DNA from: Prolixibacter bellariivorans ATCC BAA-1284
GTDB lineage: Bacteria > Bacteroidota > Bacteroidia > Bacteroidales > Prolixibacteraceae
Direction of reading: 5' to 3'
NCBI RefSeq assembly: GCF_000621705.1
Contig: NZ_JHXO01000001.1
Location: 186,001 to 250,000, forward strand
Length of the DNA: 64,000 nucleotides
Position 1 is the first letter of the stretch; each line of letters starts with the position of its first letter. The position numbers were made by a program, and so were the translations under genes. Shown here in pieces: positions 1 through 7,815 of this stretch. The notes beneath the pieces are model-generated. The model was not told the origin of the DNA and searched no databases. It worked only from the letters and a program-made list of their open reading frames with translations.

Positions 1-562
1 CCAATTCTTCCCGCGTAAGCGAAATTTGGAGCGTTTTATTGTCGTCCAGGTCAAAGCTGTCTTTCAACAACAGTAAAACTTCAGCAAGTCGTTCGCGAAC
101 CGTTTTCTGTGCAATGTCTGTGATGAAATCGTTGGCATCTTTCAGCTCGGCACAAACAATACGCAGCATCGCCAGCGAAAACTTCGAGTTTTCATCAATC
201 AGATACAGCAAAGTCTTGTATGGAATGTGGCATAAAACGGCGTCTTCGATAACTTTGGCGGTGGTACATGCCGATTCCTGACTAAGTAAAGAACGATAAG
301 CAATGATATCTCCTTTCTTTACAAAGCGGATGATCTGCTCTTTGCCGTCGATTCCGGTTTTATAAATTTTCAGAATCCCACGGGTGATACAGTAAAATCC
401 GGTTAACCGGTTACCTTCCCTATAGATTACGCTTCCCTTCTTGTAAAATGAACAGGTCTTTTCATAATTCAACCTTTCCATTTCGTCCGTTGTTAATGTC
501 TGAAAGAAACGGAATTTGGAAAGATCGGCCTCCTCCTCTATGGGTTCATTATAATTTCTCAT
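1..562 (-). CDS. Crp/Fnr family transcriptional regulator (partial, C-terminus cut by window edge)
   Basis: About 187 residues are visible from an ATG at 562. The N-terminal cyclic-nucleotide-binding-like beta-roll (about residues 20-120) carries the typical series of glycines, including 'KKGSVIYREGNRLTGFY' and 'FVKKGDIIAYRSLL'. A long dimerisation helix follows (about 130-165), and the frame runs off the window just as the helix-turn-helix region should begin ('SLTREEL'). Members sense redox state, oxygen, NO or small nucleotides and bind DNA as dimers; no FNR-type cysteine cluster is visible at the N-terminus. It is divergent from the OsmC gene, which it may control (inference). The family call is firm; the ligand is unknown. 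Confidence 0.9.
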   Translation of the reverse strand, partial: MRNYNEPIEEEADLSKFRFFQTLTTDEMERLNYEKTCSFYKKGSVIYREGNRLTGFYCITRGILKIYKTGIDGKEQIIRFVKKGDIIAYRSLLSQESACTTAKVIEDAVLCHIPYKTLLYLIDENSKFSLAMLRIVCAELKDANDFITDIAQKTVRERLAEVLLLLKDSFDLDDNKTLQISLTREEL

Positions 563-664
563 TCTGAAAATGCGATTGAATTGAATAGTTTTTAGATTTC
601 GTAAATATACAATTTACGGTTCGAATAACTAAAAATGCTTGATTAACACTTAAAGCCTGATATT

Positions 665-1078
665 ATGAAACATATGGTGGATTTAGCATGGCATGAAAAC
701 ATGTTTTTCGACACGGTTTTAGACGGACACCGCCTTACGATTGATGCTTCGGAAGAAAACGGTGGCACAGATAAAGGACCCCGGCCCAAGAAACTAATGC
801 TATTAGCATTAGCAGGTTGCACTGCCATGGACGTGATATCGATGTTACGAAAAATGAAAATTATACCCGATAAATTCAATGTTATCGTTGAAGCGGATGT
901 AACAGATGAACATCCGAAGAAATACGATAAGATGAAAGTAATCTATCAGTTTAGCGGAAAAGACCTTCCGTTAGCTAAGCTGGAGAGAGCTGTTCAATTA
1001 TCAGAAGAAAAGTATTGTGGCGTAAGTGCGGTTTATCGCGAAGCATTGGATATGACTTCGGAAATACGAATCGTCTGA
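665..1078 (+). CDS. OsmC/Ohr family peroxidase-like protein
   Basis: This 137-residue cytoplasmic protein has the OsmC fold signature. Cys52 lies in 'LALAGCTAMDV' and Cys118 in 'EEKYCGVSAV', the two redox cysteines that reduce organic hydroperoxides in the family. Length is normal for OsmC. It is transcribed away from the Crp/Fnr gene and ends 3 nt before the AraC-family gene, so the two probably form an operon. Many Bacteroidota OsmC-like proteins are uncharacterised, so the hydroperoxide substrate is inferred from the family only. Confidence 0.9.
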   Translation: MKHMVDLAWHENMFFDTVLDGHRLTIDASEENGGTDKGPRPKKLMLLALAGCTAMDVISMLRKMKIIPDKFNVIVEADVTDEHPKKYDKMKVIYQFSGKDLPLAKLERAVQLSEEKYCGVSAVYREALDMTSEIRIV

Positions 1079-1081
1079 CCT

Positions 1082-1972
1082 ATGGTTATACCTGTAATCG
1101 AAAAATTAGACCCGCATAAAGGCTGGACCAACGACCAGTGGTTCTTTCGGTTGATGACTATTTGTGATTACAAAGCGGAAAATCAATCGGAGGCTTTTCA
1201 TTTGCATGATTACTATTCAGTCTTCTGGATAAAAACGGGTGAAGTGGTTCATGCTACCGATTTTGTTGAATATACACTGGCGGGAAACAGCATTCTGTTT
1301 GTTCCGCCAGGTATCCGTCACCGAATGATTCTCGATAAGTATTGCGATGGCGTTACCTTCATTTTCAATGAAGAATTCATCCGGATGAATTTTGATTCCA
1401 ATATTCCTGTCCGCGAATACGAGATATTCTTCAATCATACTTTCAAAAGCATGATTACACTCACCGATGAAGACATTCCTGCTTTCGAGATGATTGTGGA
1501 CAAACTGATGAAGGAGTATAACCGGCACGATAAATTTTCACGCAGTATTGTCCTTAATTTGCTCAACTTGTTTTTTCTCGAAGCATCGCGTATTTACGAA
1601 GAGCAGAATCAGGAAGAAGAAGTTGAAGCCGGAGATGCTCCCAATTCTTCTATTATAGAATTTAAATCGTTGATAAATAAATACTACCGTGAAGAGAAAG
1701 GCGTAGCGTTTTACGCCGAAAAACTAAATATGCAGCCCTCGTGCCTGAATAGCGTTACCCGAAGGACTTCCGGAATTACAGCGGGCGAAATGATTCGTAA
1801 CCGCATTATCACGGAAGTTAAACGACTTTTGTTTACTACCGATATGTCTATCAAGGAGATTGGTATTGAAATGGGATTTGACGATCCTGCCTATTTTAGC
1901 CGGTTTTTCAAAAAGTACACCGGTACTTCCCTTTCTGATTTCCGAGAACTCTCGCGTAAAAAGTACAAGTAA
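1082..1972 (+). CDS. AraC family transcriptional regulator
   Basis: The protein has 296 residues. The N-terminal half is a cupin-like sensor: 'FHLHDYYSVFWIKTG' and 'ILFVPPGIRHRM' are typical of the AraC-binding barrel. The C-terminal ~100 residues form the double helix-turn-helix domain, with 'VAFYAEKLNMQPSCLNSVTR' and the family signature 'IGFDDPAYFSRFFKKYTG' (here GFDDPAYFSRFFKK). It sits 3 nt after OsmC and just upstream of a YceI-pirin pair. AraC genes next to YceI and pirin genes are common in Bacteroidota, so it may control that pair; the inducer cannot be read from sequence. Confidence 0.93.
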   Translation: MVIPVIEKLDPHKGWTNDQWFFRLMTICDYKAENQSEAFHLHDYYSVFWIKTGEVVHATDFVEYTLAGNSILFVPPGIRHRMILDKYCDGVTFIFNEEFIRMNFDSNIPVREYEIFFNHTFKSMITLTDEDIPAFEMIVDKLMKEYNRHDKFSRSIVLNLLNLFFLEASRIYEEQNQEEEVEAGDAPNSSIIEFKSLINKYYREEKGVAFYAEKLNMQPSCLNSVTRRTSGITAGEMIRNRIITEVKRLLFTTDMSIKEIGIEMGFDDPAYFSRFFKKYTGTSLSDFRELSRKKYK

Positions 1973-2011
1973 AGTATATTTTTGTCCATTTACGGGAATA
2001 CCAGTCAGTTA

Positions 2012-2019
2012 TACCTTTG
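2012..2019 (+). promoter_or_regulatory. Bacteroidota minus-7 promoter element for the YceI-pirin operon
   Basis: TACCTTTG matches TAnnTTTG and lies 37 bp before the YceI ATG. It also shows that an in-frame TTG at 2017 is part of the promoter rather than a start codon. No convincing minus-33 TTTG was found at the expected spacing. Confidence 0.6.
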
Positions 2020-2055
2020 TATCATAATTCAATTAAAAACCAAAAATTGACAATT

Positions 2056-2649
2056 ATGAAAGTAAAGGTAAATAAACTGGCTGTGGTTCTCGCTTTGCTT
2101 GTAGGGACTGTAACTCCTGCATTGGCTCAGTCCTATCAGGTTAATAAAGATGCGAGTACAATTAAATGGACAGGCAAAAAGGTGGCTGGAAGCCATCATG
2201 GAACGATTGCTTTTAAAGAAGGTAATCTGGACGTGAAAGACAATCAATTGACTGGTGGAAGTCTTGTTGTCGACATGGCCACTATCAAGGATTTGGATTT
2301 AACCGACCCGGAATGGAATCAGAAATTGATTGGGCATTTGCGTTCCGACGATTTCTTTGGAGTAGAAAAGTATCCGGTTTCGAGATTGGTGATTAACAAA
2401 GTAGAATCCAAAGGTGGAAATCTGTATCATTTGACAGGAGATCTGACCATCAAAGGAATTACAAAGCCGGTTGAATTCGATTCAAATATTTCGGTAACTG
2501 GAAACAAGCTGGAAGCCACCGGAACAATTCCTGTCGATAGGACAAAGTATGGTATCAAGTATGGTTCCGGATCGTTCTTTTCCAATTTGGGTGACAAAAT
2601 GATTGACGATGTTTTTACCCTGGAATTTAGTTTGGTAGCTGAAAAGTAA
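2056..2649 (+). CDS. YceI family periplasmic lipocalin-like protein
   Basis: Starting at ATG 2056, the 197-residue product has a signal peptide (basic start, hydrophobic core, cut near 'TPALAQS'). The mature part begins 'YQVNKDASTIKWTGKKVAG', typical of YceI, and contains 'GHLRSDDFF' and 'LTIKGITKPVEF', strongly conserved family segments. YceI proteins form an eight-stranded lipocalin-like barrel that binds polyisoprenoid or amphiphilic ligands and are often induced by stress or high pH. A TTG at 2017 would add 13 residues but overlaps the promoter. A pirin gene follows after 34 bp, probably in the same operon. Confidence 0.94.
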   Translation: MKVKVNKLAVVLALLVGTVTPALAQSYQVNKDASTIKWTGKKVAGSHHGTIAFKEGNLDVKDNQLTGGSLVVDMATIKDLDLTDPEWNQKLIGHLRSDDFFGVEKYPVSRLVINKVESKGGNLYHLTGDLTIKGITKPVEFDSNISVTGNKLEATGTIPVDRTKYGIKYGSGSFFSNLGDKMIDDVFTLEFSLVAEK

Positions 2650-2683
2650 CCAATCAACTTTCAGAAACAGAAAGGAAATTATC

Positions 2684-3394
2684 ATGCAAAAAGTAATTCA
2701 TAGAGCCGAAACCCGTGGTCATTTCAATCATGGGTGGCTCAATACCTGGCACTCATTCAGTTTTGCTGATTATTACAATCCCGATCGCATCCAATTTGGT
2801 TTGCTTCGGGTACTGAACGATGACATCGTGAAACCTGGAATGGGCTTCGGAACGCACCCACACAATAATATGGAAATTATTACCATTCCGTTGGAAGGAC
2901 AATTGGAACACCGCGATAGCATGGGGAATGGTTCCGTCATTGAAGCGGGCGAGGTTCAGGTTATGACTGCTGGCTCGGGAATTACGCATTCCGAGTTTAA
3001 TCCTTCTCAGGAAGAAGAGGTGAATTTGCTGCAAATCTGGGTTTTCCCGAGCGAGCGGAATTTAACACCGAGGTACGATCAGAAACGATTTGATACCTCG
3101 AAGATGAAAAATCAGTTCCTGACTGTGGTGACACCCAACGGGGAAGGCGAATCACTTTTCATTCATCAGGATGCCTGGTTTTCATTGGCCGAAACAGATG
3201 CTGATAAAGAGATGAAATATCTAATGCATTCCGGCAACAGTGGTGTATACCTGTTTGTGATTGACGGAGAATTGGAAGTGGATGGAGATACGCTGAAAAG
3301 CCGCGATGGAATGGGAATTTACGATGTTCCCGAGTTTTTGGTAAAGAGTAAAGAACAGGCGAAATTCCTCGTTATGGAAATTCCCATGAATTAA
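2684..3394 (+). CDS. Pirin family protein
   Basis: This 236-residue bicupin carries the pirin metal site: 'GTHPHNNMEIIT' supplies two His ligands and 'GITHSEFN' supplies the third His and the Glu, in the expected order. The start 'RAETRGHFNHGWLNTWHSFSFADYYN' (quoted here only in part: RGHFNHGWLNTWHSFSF) is diagnostic of pirins. Close relatives such as E. coli YhhW oxidise quercetin with an iron or copper centre; others act as redox-sensing regulators. The substrate here is unknown. It lies 34 bp after YceI with a good purine-rich stretch (GAAAGGAAATT) before the ATG. Confidence 0.93.
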   Translation: MQKVIHRAETRGHFNHGWLNTWHSFSFADYYNPDRIQFGLLRVLNDDIVKPGMGFGTHPHNNMEIITIPLEGQLEHRDSMGNGSVIEAGEVQVMTAGSGITHSEFNPSQEEEVNLLQIWVFPSERNLTPRYDQKRFDTSKMKNQFLTVVTPNGEGESLFIHQDAWFSLAETDADKEMKYLMHSGNSGVYLFVIDGELEVDGDTLKSRDGMGIYDVPEFLVKSKEQAKFLVMEIPMN

Positions 3395-3479
3395 TTTTCG
3401 CAATAGTAGTAAGGGTTTTTCGACCTTTTTATATGATTCTCTTTCGTCGTACCTTTAGTGAAAATAAAAACCACGAGGT

Positions 3480-4199
3480 ATGCGAAAAGTGGCTCTAATT
3501 ACCGGAAGTGCCAAACGTATCGGACGAGCCGTTGCATTGCACCTGGCACAGTCAGGATGGGATTTGGCACTTCATTTTCACCATTCGGAAACAGCAGCAG
3601 CTGAATTAAAGAAAGAGCTGAAACATATCAATAGTCGCGGAACCTATCGTTTGTTTCAGGCCGATTTGAATCATGTTCCGGATGTCGAAAGTTTGATTTC
3701 CAACGTAATCAGCGTTTTTGCCGGGCTCGATTTGCTGGTTAATAATGCTTCTGTTTTTCAGCCGGGCACGATACAAGATACCTCTTCCATGTTGTTGCAG
3801 AGAAATCTGCAGGTCAATTTTATCGCTCCTTTCATTCTTACCCGCGAATTTGCTATTCACGCCGACAATGGCGTCATTGTCAATTTGGTGGACACCCGGG
3901 TACGGAAGAACTCCTTTTCACATGCCGCTTACAGTTTGTCCAAGAAAGTACTCTGGGAACTTACCCAAATGAGTGCTGTGGAATTGGCTCCGGCATTCCG
4001 GGTAAATGCTATTGCCCCTGGTGCCGTTCTTCCTCCGGAAGGAAAGGATGAAACCTATCTGAATACGTTAGCTGAGTCAACTCCACTGAAAGAGCCGGCG
4101 GGTTTGAAGCCGGTTTTGCAAAGTCTTTCCTATATTTTGGAGAATGAGAATCTGACCGGGCAGGTTTTATTCTGCGACAGCGGCGAACAATTGCTTTAA
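3480..4199 (+). CDS. folM: Pteridine reductase-type SDR (FolM-like dihydromonapterin reductase)
   Basis: This 239-residue short-chain dehydrogenase has the NADPH-binding 'TGSAKRIGRAVA' followed by 'LALHFHHSE', which closely resembles the pteridine reductase PTR1 ('TGAAKRLG...LHYHRS', from memory). The catalytic residues are Asp138-Tyr151-Lys155. Asp in place of the usual Ser, 13 residues before Tyr, is the spacing of PTR1 and E. coli FolM rather than of FabG-type SDRs. FolM reduces dihydromonapterin to tetrahydromonapterin, with weaker dihydrofolate reductase activity. The next gene is a FolX homologue, which strongly supports this role. A near-consensus minus-7 element (TACCTTTA) lies upstream. 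Confidence 0.8.
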   Translation: MRKVALITGSAKRIGRAVALHLAQSGWDLALHFHHSETAAAELKKELKHINSRGTYRLFQADLNHVPDVESLISNVISVFAGLDLLVNNASVFQPGTIQDTSSMLLQRNLQVNFIAPFILTREFAIHADNGVIVNLVDTRVRKNSFSHAAYSLSKKVLWELTQMSAVELAPAFRVNAIAPGAVLPPEGKDETYLNTLAESTPLKEPAGLKPVLQSLSYILENENLTGQVLFCDSGEQLL

Positions 4200-4271
4200 C
4201 TTTTCACCAATCATTTTGTTTTTATTTATCGAAGTGCTATTTTTTGCTTGCTAACTTAGATTCTCCATTTT

Positions 4272-4622
4272 ATGGCCCTCATACGCATTAAAGATCTGCT
4301 GATACGAACCATTATCGGATTTAATCCCGACGAGCGCAAAAACCGTCAGGATGTGCTGATAAATATCGAGATAGAAGTCGATACTCAAAAAGCAATAGAA
4401 ACCGATGAATCGGAAGGTATCTACGATTATAAAGCGATTACCAAACAAGTGATAAGCCTTGTACAGGAGAGTGAGTTTAATTTACTGGAACGGCTAACCC
4501 ACGAAATTCTCTCACTCATTATGAAAGATGAGCGGGTAATGCGCGCCAGGGTAGAAGTAGACAAACCCCACGCTTTGCGATTTGCCGAATCGGTTTCGGT
4601 TGTAATGGAGGACGAGAGATGA
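4272..4622 (+). CDS. folX: FolX-type dihydroneopterin triphosphate 2'-epimerase (FolB superfamily)
   Basis: The 116-residue protein belongs to the tunnel-fold FolB/FolX family. Point by point it follows E. coli FolX rather than FolB: 'IRIKDLLIRTIIGF', 'KNRQDVLINI', 'FNLLERLTHEIL' and 'VDKPHALRFAESVSVVM' each have close FolX counterparts (remembered 'IRIKNLRLRTFIGI', 'NNRQDIVINV', 'FSLLEKLTQDVL', 'IDKLHALRYADSVSM'). FolX epimerises dihydroneopterin triphosphate to the monapterin form. The stop overlaps the next ATG by 4 nt (ATGA), so it is translationally coupled to the FolK-like gene. Automated pipelines would probably call it folB; dihydroneopterin aldolase activity cannot be excluded. Confidence 0.78.
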   Translation: MALIRIKDLLIRTIIGFNPDERKNRQDVLINIEIEVDTQKAIETDESEGIYDYKAITKQVISLVQESEFNLLERLTHEILSLIMKDERVMRARVEVDKPHALRFAESVSVVMEDER

Positions 4623-4996
4623 GCAAAGTAAACACCTGTGTGGTTGGTGTCGGTTCCAATATTCAACCGGAAGAGAATATCCGGGAAGCACTTCGCATTT
4701 TGGAAGAAGAACAGACACTTCTATCGGTTTCGGCGATGGTAGAAACCGAACCCATCGGTATTACCGATCAGCCGGCTTTCATGAATGGCGCCGTCAAGGT
4801 TTCCACTTCGATGAAGCAGTTGGAATTCGCAGCATACCTGAAAAATATTGAAGATCGGTTGAAACGGGACCGCTCGCAGCCCCGTTTCGGACCCAGAACC
4901 ATCGACCTTGATGTAGTTGTATGGAACGGTAAAGTAGTCGATCGCGATTATTATTCCCGTGAATTTTTAAAGAACGCTGTCGACGAAGTGCTCTGA
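4619..4996 (+). CDS. Short FolK-like (HPPK family) protein
   Basis: The N-terminal 110 residues match 6-hydroxymethyl-dihydropterin pyrophosphokinase: 'GVGSNIQPEENI', 'ETEPIGITDQPAFMNGAV' and the magnesium motif 'FGPRTIDLDVVVW' with both Asp residues. At 125 residues it is about 30 shorter than normal FolK and lacks the C-terminal part beyond 'PHxxxxxRxFxxxPL', replaced by 'DRDYYSREFLKNAVDEVL'. It overlaps the FolX gene by 4 nt. It may be a specialised pterin-binding paralogue of the monapterin cluster or a shortened FolK; a normal folK would then be expected elsewhere in the genome. Confidence 0.75.
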   Translation: MSKVNTCVVGVGSNIQPEENIREALRILEEEQTLLSVSAMVETEPIGITDQPAFMNGAVKVSTSMKQLEFAAYLKNIEDRLKRDRSQPRFGPRTIDLDVVVWNGKVVDRDYYSREFLKNAVDEVL

Positions 4997-5017
4997 ATCA
5001 AAACCAATCTTATGTTT

Positions 5018-6193
5018 TTAGCTTAAAAAAGCAGCCGCTTTGCTGAATACCTGGCGGAAACTTTCATCTACATCTTTCGCTATTCCATTATTACTTACCG
5101 GAAAAGGATTTTCGTGGCTGTAAGAAAACGGAAAATCAAGCACTTCCATGGGAACCGGCACGTCGCCCTTTCTTCCGTGTAGTGTCCGATCGATGGCATC
5201 GGGCGGCATAACTTTATCTTTTACCAGGGCAATGGAATAAATCTGTTGATTGTATTTTTTGAAGAAATGCTCTCTTTTTCGTTGTTTTTTTTCAATTCGC
5301 AACATGGTCACGAAGGACCTCCACATCTCGCGAAAGCGGAGAATGCCGTACATCTTCAGAATTGCCCGTATCTCCCGGTTTCGTTTGTGAAAAAACATCT
5401 GACGCAGGGAGAGAAAAGCCTGGTTGTCCATGATGTATTTTGACGCTCCGTTCATTTGGTCGAAAGTCGGGCCACCGCAAAACATAAACAGCCGCGCATC
5501 CTTCAGCAAACCCTTCGGATTGGACAGAAAAAGGATTTCCGAAAGGAATGCTCCTATGGAATAAGCAAAGAAGTCAATTTTAGTTCCTTCCGGGAAGAGT
5601 TCATGTTCTCCCTTCGTTATTTGTTTCAGCAAACTGACGATATCCTGGTAGCTTTGAGCGCCTGAAAGAAAAAACTGCTCGGGACGTTCATCCAACCGCG
5701 AACTTAATGCAGCGTTAGCGAATGAAAGCTCTTTTAATTCTGACGAGCTGGTTTTCCGTTCTCTTACCACCGAGTTCATTTCTCTCGGATTGGTCCACTT
5801 TTTCGGAGAGCGGTTCATGTGAAACGCGATGGGAAACAAGATGACAGGTTTGCCAGTATGTTCGGCCAGATAATCTGCCCATGAGAAATACTTGTCCCAG
5901 GTTCGTTCATTCAACCCATGTAATAACAAAATGGCTTCGTCTGGTTTTCTGTTCTCATGTGGTACAAAAACAGGATACCAGAACTGGTCATTTTCCGGAT
6001 AACTGGTCGCCAGTAACTCATCACCAGACTGTGAAGCCGGGAATAAATCTTTCCAACTGCGCTTTTTCCTGAATTCCGAATGAAATTGAAAATTCCGAAT
6101 ACGAACCTGGCAATTTTCTAATTTAATTTCCGGCTGGTCCGCCACAAAGTTTGCCGCAATCATCTGTTGCATCTCTGTATACTCTCTTGTCAT
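5018..6193 (-). CDS. Alpha/beta hydrolase-like protein (DUF6051-like)
   Basis: The 391-residue cytoplasmic protein (no signal peptide) has an alpha/beta hydrolase pattern: 'AILLLHGLNERTWDKYF' resembles the strand-3/oxyanion HG segment, and 'FFAYSIGAFLSEI' resembles a nucleophile elbow with Ser in AxSxGxF form. 'PVILFPIAFHMNRSP' lies between them. I associate this architecture with DUF6051 from memory. The substrate is unknown. It converges with the fol cluster (22 bp gap) and is divergent from the LytTR regulator, with which it shares a regulatory region containing phased repeats. Confidence 0.65.
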   Translation of the reverse strand: MTREYTEMQQMIAANFVADQPEIKLENCQVRIRNFQFHSEFRKKRSWKDLFPASQSGDELLATSYPENDQFWYPVFVPHENRKPDEAILLLHGLNERTWDKYFSWADYLAEHTGKPVILFPIAFHMNRSPKKWTNPREMNSVVRERKTSSSELKELSFANAALSSRLDERPEQFFLSGAQSYQDIVSLLKQITKGEHELFPEGTKIDFFAYSIGAFLSEILFLSNPKGLLKDARLFMFCGGPTFDQMNGASKYIMDNQAFLSLRQMFFHKRNREIRAILKMYGILRFREMWRSFVTMLRIEKKQRKREHFFKKYNQQIYSIALVKDKVMPPDAIDRTLHGRKGDVPVPMEVLDFPFSYSHENPFPVSNNGIAKDVDESFRQVFSKAAAFLS

Positions 6194-6532
6194 CGCAATT
6201 TTCAGTATGGTTGATAATCAGTATTTTCACTTGCAAGTTAGGTCAATATACCGGCTCGGTTATAGTGATTTTACCCCGTTGTTATAAATGCTCCCGATTT
6301 GGGATGGAAACTTTATTTAGGGGATGAAATTTCGTATTCAGGGATAAAATTCGGGGCAAATTGGGTGTGCTTATTCTTATTCGAAGTGGTCGCCATTTTC
6401 AAATTTTGCGGATTTGCCACGGAAGTGTAGTTTTGAATGGAAATTCGAATGGGATGCTGCCTCGTTCGAATATTGGCAGTTGAAATATGTTTACTTTTAT
6501 CGCAAGAATAAGTTAATACCACCCCCTTGTTT
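6194..6532. other. Divergent intergenic region between hydrolase and LytTR gene
   Basis: No coding sequence is supported here. It holds three copies of a GGGATRRAA motif with an exact 20-bp period (listed separately) and presumably both divergent promoters. An ORF at 6414-6596 is not credible because it overlaps the LytTR start in another frame. Confidence 0.7.
6301..6349 (+). repeat. Three 20-bp-phased direct repeats, candidate LytTR binding site
   Basis: GGGATGGAA (6301), GGGATGAAA (6321) and GGGATAAAA (6341) begin exactly 20 bp apart. LytTR proteins usually bind imperfect 9-10 bp direct repeats whose starts lie about two helical turns apart, so this fits an operator for the adjacent regulator, or for the divergent hydrolase gene. 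Confidence 0.5.
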
Positions 6533-7393
6533 ATGGAAAGACCCAAAAACATACCTGAATATTTCATCAGTAAACGAAACATTTACATTCAGATAGTTTT
6601 TACAACCGTCTTTGCATACGCATTTATCAATATTTACGAGCCGTTTGGTGCTGCTCACTGGTATGCCATTACCAAATGGCAGTTTCTACTCTATTCCGGG
6701 TTGTTGGTTTTGCTGGGAATGGCGGTTGTTGTCGTGAGCCGGGTAATCATGTACCAGATAAATAGAGTGCGGCCGGTTTCCATTTTACAGTACAGCTTAA
6801 TGGTGGCCGGTGAAATCTTCATCATGGCCGCTTTTTTTGCGCTCATCGAGGATTATGCGCTCGACGATTCGCGCAGTTACGCTGAGCTTTGGTTTGTCGC
6901 GATTCAGAATACGGCACTTATTCTGTTAATTCCCTATCTGATTAGCTTGCTCTATTTTGCTTTTCAGGAAAAGAAAATCAAGCTTGAAAATCTTACTTTC
7001 GATTACTTTCGGAAACCTGTCATCGATTTTATTCCCTTCCGGGATGAAAATGGTGTGATGCGCCTGAGCCTCAAAAAAAGTGATCTGCTTTTCCTCGAAG
7101 CCAGCGAAAATTATGTGCTCGTTCATTATCGTGTCCGGAATGAAGTGAAGCAGTACTTGTTGCGAAACAGCCTGAAAAAGCTTGAAAATGAAATGAAGCC
7201 TCACCACATTTTGCGTTGCCACCGTTCCTACATGGTCAACATTGGACAGGTAAAAATGATGCAAAAGGGAAAGAAGGGCCTGGAACTTCATTTATCAGTA
7301 CCTGAAAATGTAGTCATCCAGGTTTCCAAAACTTATGAGCCGGCAATTATTGCCGAACTCGACTTGTTGCCTTCTACCGACCAATCCGTGTAG
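6533..7393 (+). CDS. Membrane-anchored LytTR family DNA-binding regulator
   Basis: From ATG 6533 the product has 286 residues. The first ~145 contain four likely membrane segments (about 18-38, 47-70, 82-103, 116-140). The C-terminal ~105 residues form a LytTR domain: 'DLLFLEASENYVLVHYRV', 'LRNSLKKLENEM' and 'ILRCHRSYMVNIGQV' are classic motifs. Such one-component LytTR proteins with an integral membrane half are common in Bacteroidota and lack a receiver domain. A TTG two codons earlier (6527) is possible but less likely. Phased direct repeats lie both upstream (6301-6349) and downstream (7509-7585) of the gene. Confidence 0.9.
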   Translation: MERPKNIPEYFISKRNIYIQIVFTTVFAYAFINIYEPFGAAHWYAITKWQFLLYSGLLVLLGMAVVVVSRVIMYQINRVRPVSILQYSLMVAGEIFIMAAFFALIEDYALDDSRSYAELWFVAIQNTALILLIPYLISLLYFAFQEKKIKLENLTFDYFRKPVIDFIPFRDENGVMRLSLKKSDLLFLEASENYVLVHYRVRNEVKQYLLRNSLKKLENEMKPHHILRCHRSYMVNIGQVKMMQKGKKGLELHLSVPENVVIQVSKTYEPAIIAELDLLPSTDQSV

Positions 7394-7481
7394 TTGAACC
7401 AATGACGGTTTCATTCCCAAAGCATTATTATTAAATACCTTTTTGAGCCCTAGTAAAAAAGAACAAGGGAAGTTGAAATCT

Positions 7482-7560
7482 TTCTACTGTTCTTTTTCCA
7501 TCTTTCTAAGTAGGAGTACTGATCACTTATAAGTAGAAGTTTTCAAAAAGAACAGTAGAA
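7482..7560. repeat. 16-bp perfect inverted repeat, 47-bp spacer
   Basis: The arm at 7482-7497 (TTCTACTGTTCTTTTT) is the exact reverse complement of 7545-7560. A direct imperfect copy of the right arm also lies at 7456-7476. The right arm overlaps the second-to-third unit of the phased array. Confidence 0.8.
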
Positions 7561-7585
7561 GTTGCTGAACTTATACGTAGAAGTT
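7509..7585 (+). repeat. Four direct repeats of RGTAGAAGTT with 22-23 bp period
   Basis: AGTAGGAGTA (7509), AGTAGAAGTT (7532), AGTAGAAGTT (7554) and CGTAGAAGTT (7576) start 23, 22 and 22 bp apart. The helical phasing suggests cooperative binding of a dimeric or LytTR-type regulator. It lies between the LytTR gene and ileS, about 190 bp before the ileS minus-7 element. Confidence 0.6.
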
Positions 7586-7774
7586 TTTGCTGCCCGACCA
7601 GACCTTTGTTTTTGAGAATAAAATCACTTTCACAAGTGCTGTGGTAAAGAATTGTATTTAGGTTTTATGATAAACTACGGACACCTGAAGTTCTCAATAA
7701 TTTCGTCAGAAAATTGTACACTTTGACCCCATTTGGAAAGCCATAAAACATCTGAGCTTCAATAAAAATTTTCC

Positions 7775-7782
7775 TATATTTG
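7775..7782 (+). promoter_or_regulatory. Minus-7 promoter element of ileS
   Basis: TATATTTG fits TAnnTTTG exactly and lies 34 bp before the ileS ATG, giving a short leader. Confidence 0.65.
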
Positions 7783-7815
7783 TAGACTTTTAAAAACCGG
7801 AGGTTTTCAATCATT

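Larger units (their letters stand above)
7394..7815. other. Intergenic region with repeat array and ileS promoter
   Basis: There is no credible gene in these 422 bp. The region contains a four-unit direct-repeat array, a 16-bp inverted repeat and the ileS minus-7 element, each listed separately. No tRNA, T-box or riboswitch pattern was recognised. Confidence 0.7.

Noticed and set aside
2017-2055. Upstream TTG start extending the YceI protein by 13 residues
   Set aside because: The TTG is part of the TACCTTTG promoter element and the extension would bury the signal peptide.
7394-7815. T-box or other riboswitch controlling ileS
   Set aside because: No T-box sequence or specifier stem-loop was seen; the promoter lies only 34 bp before the ATG, leaving no room for a leader.
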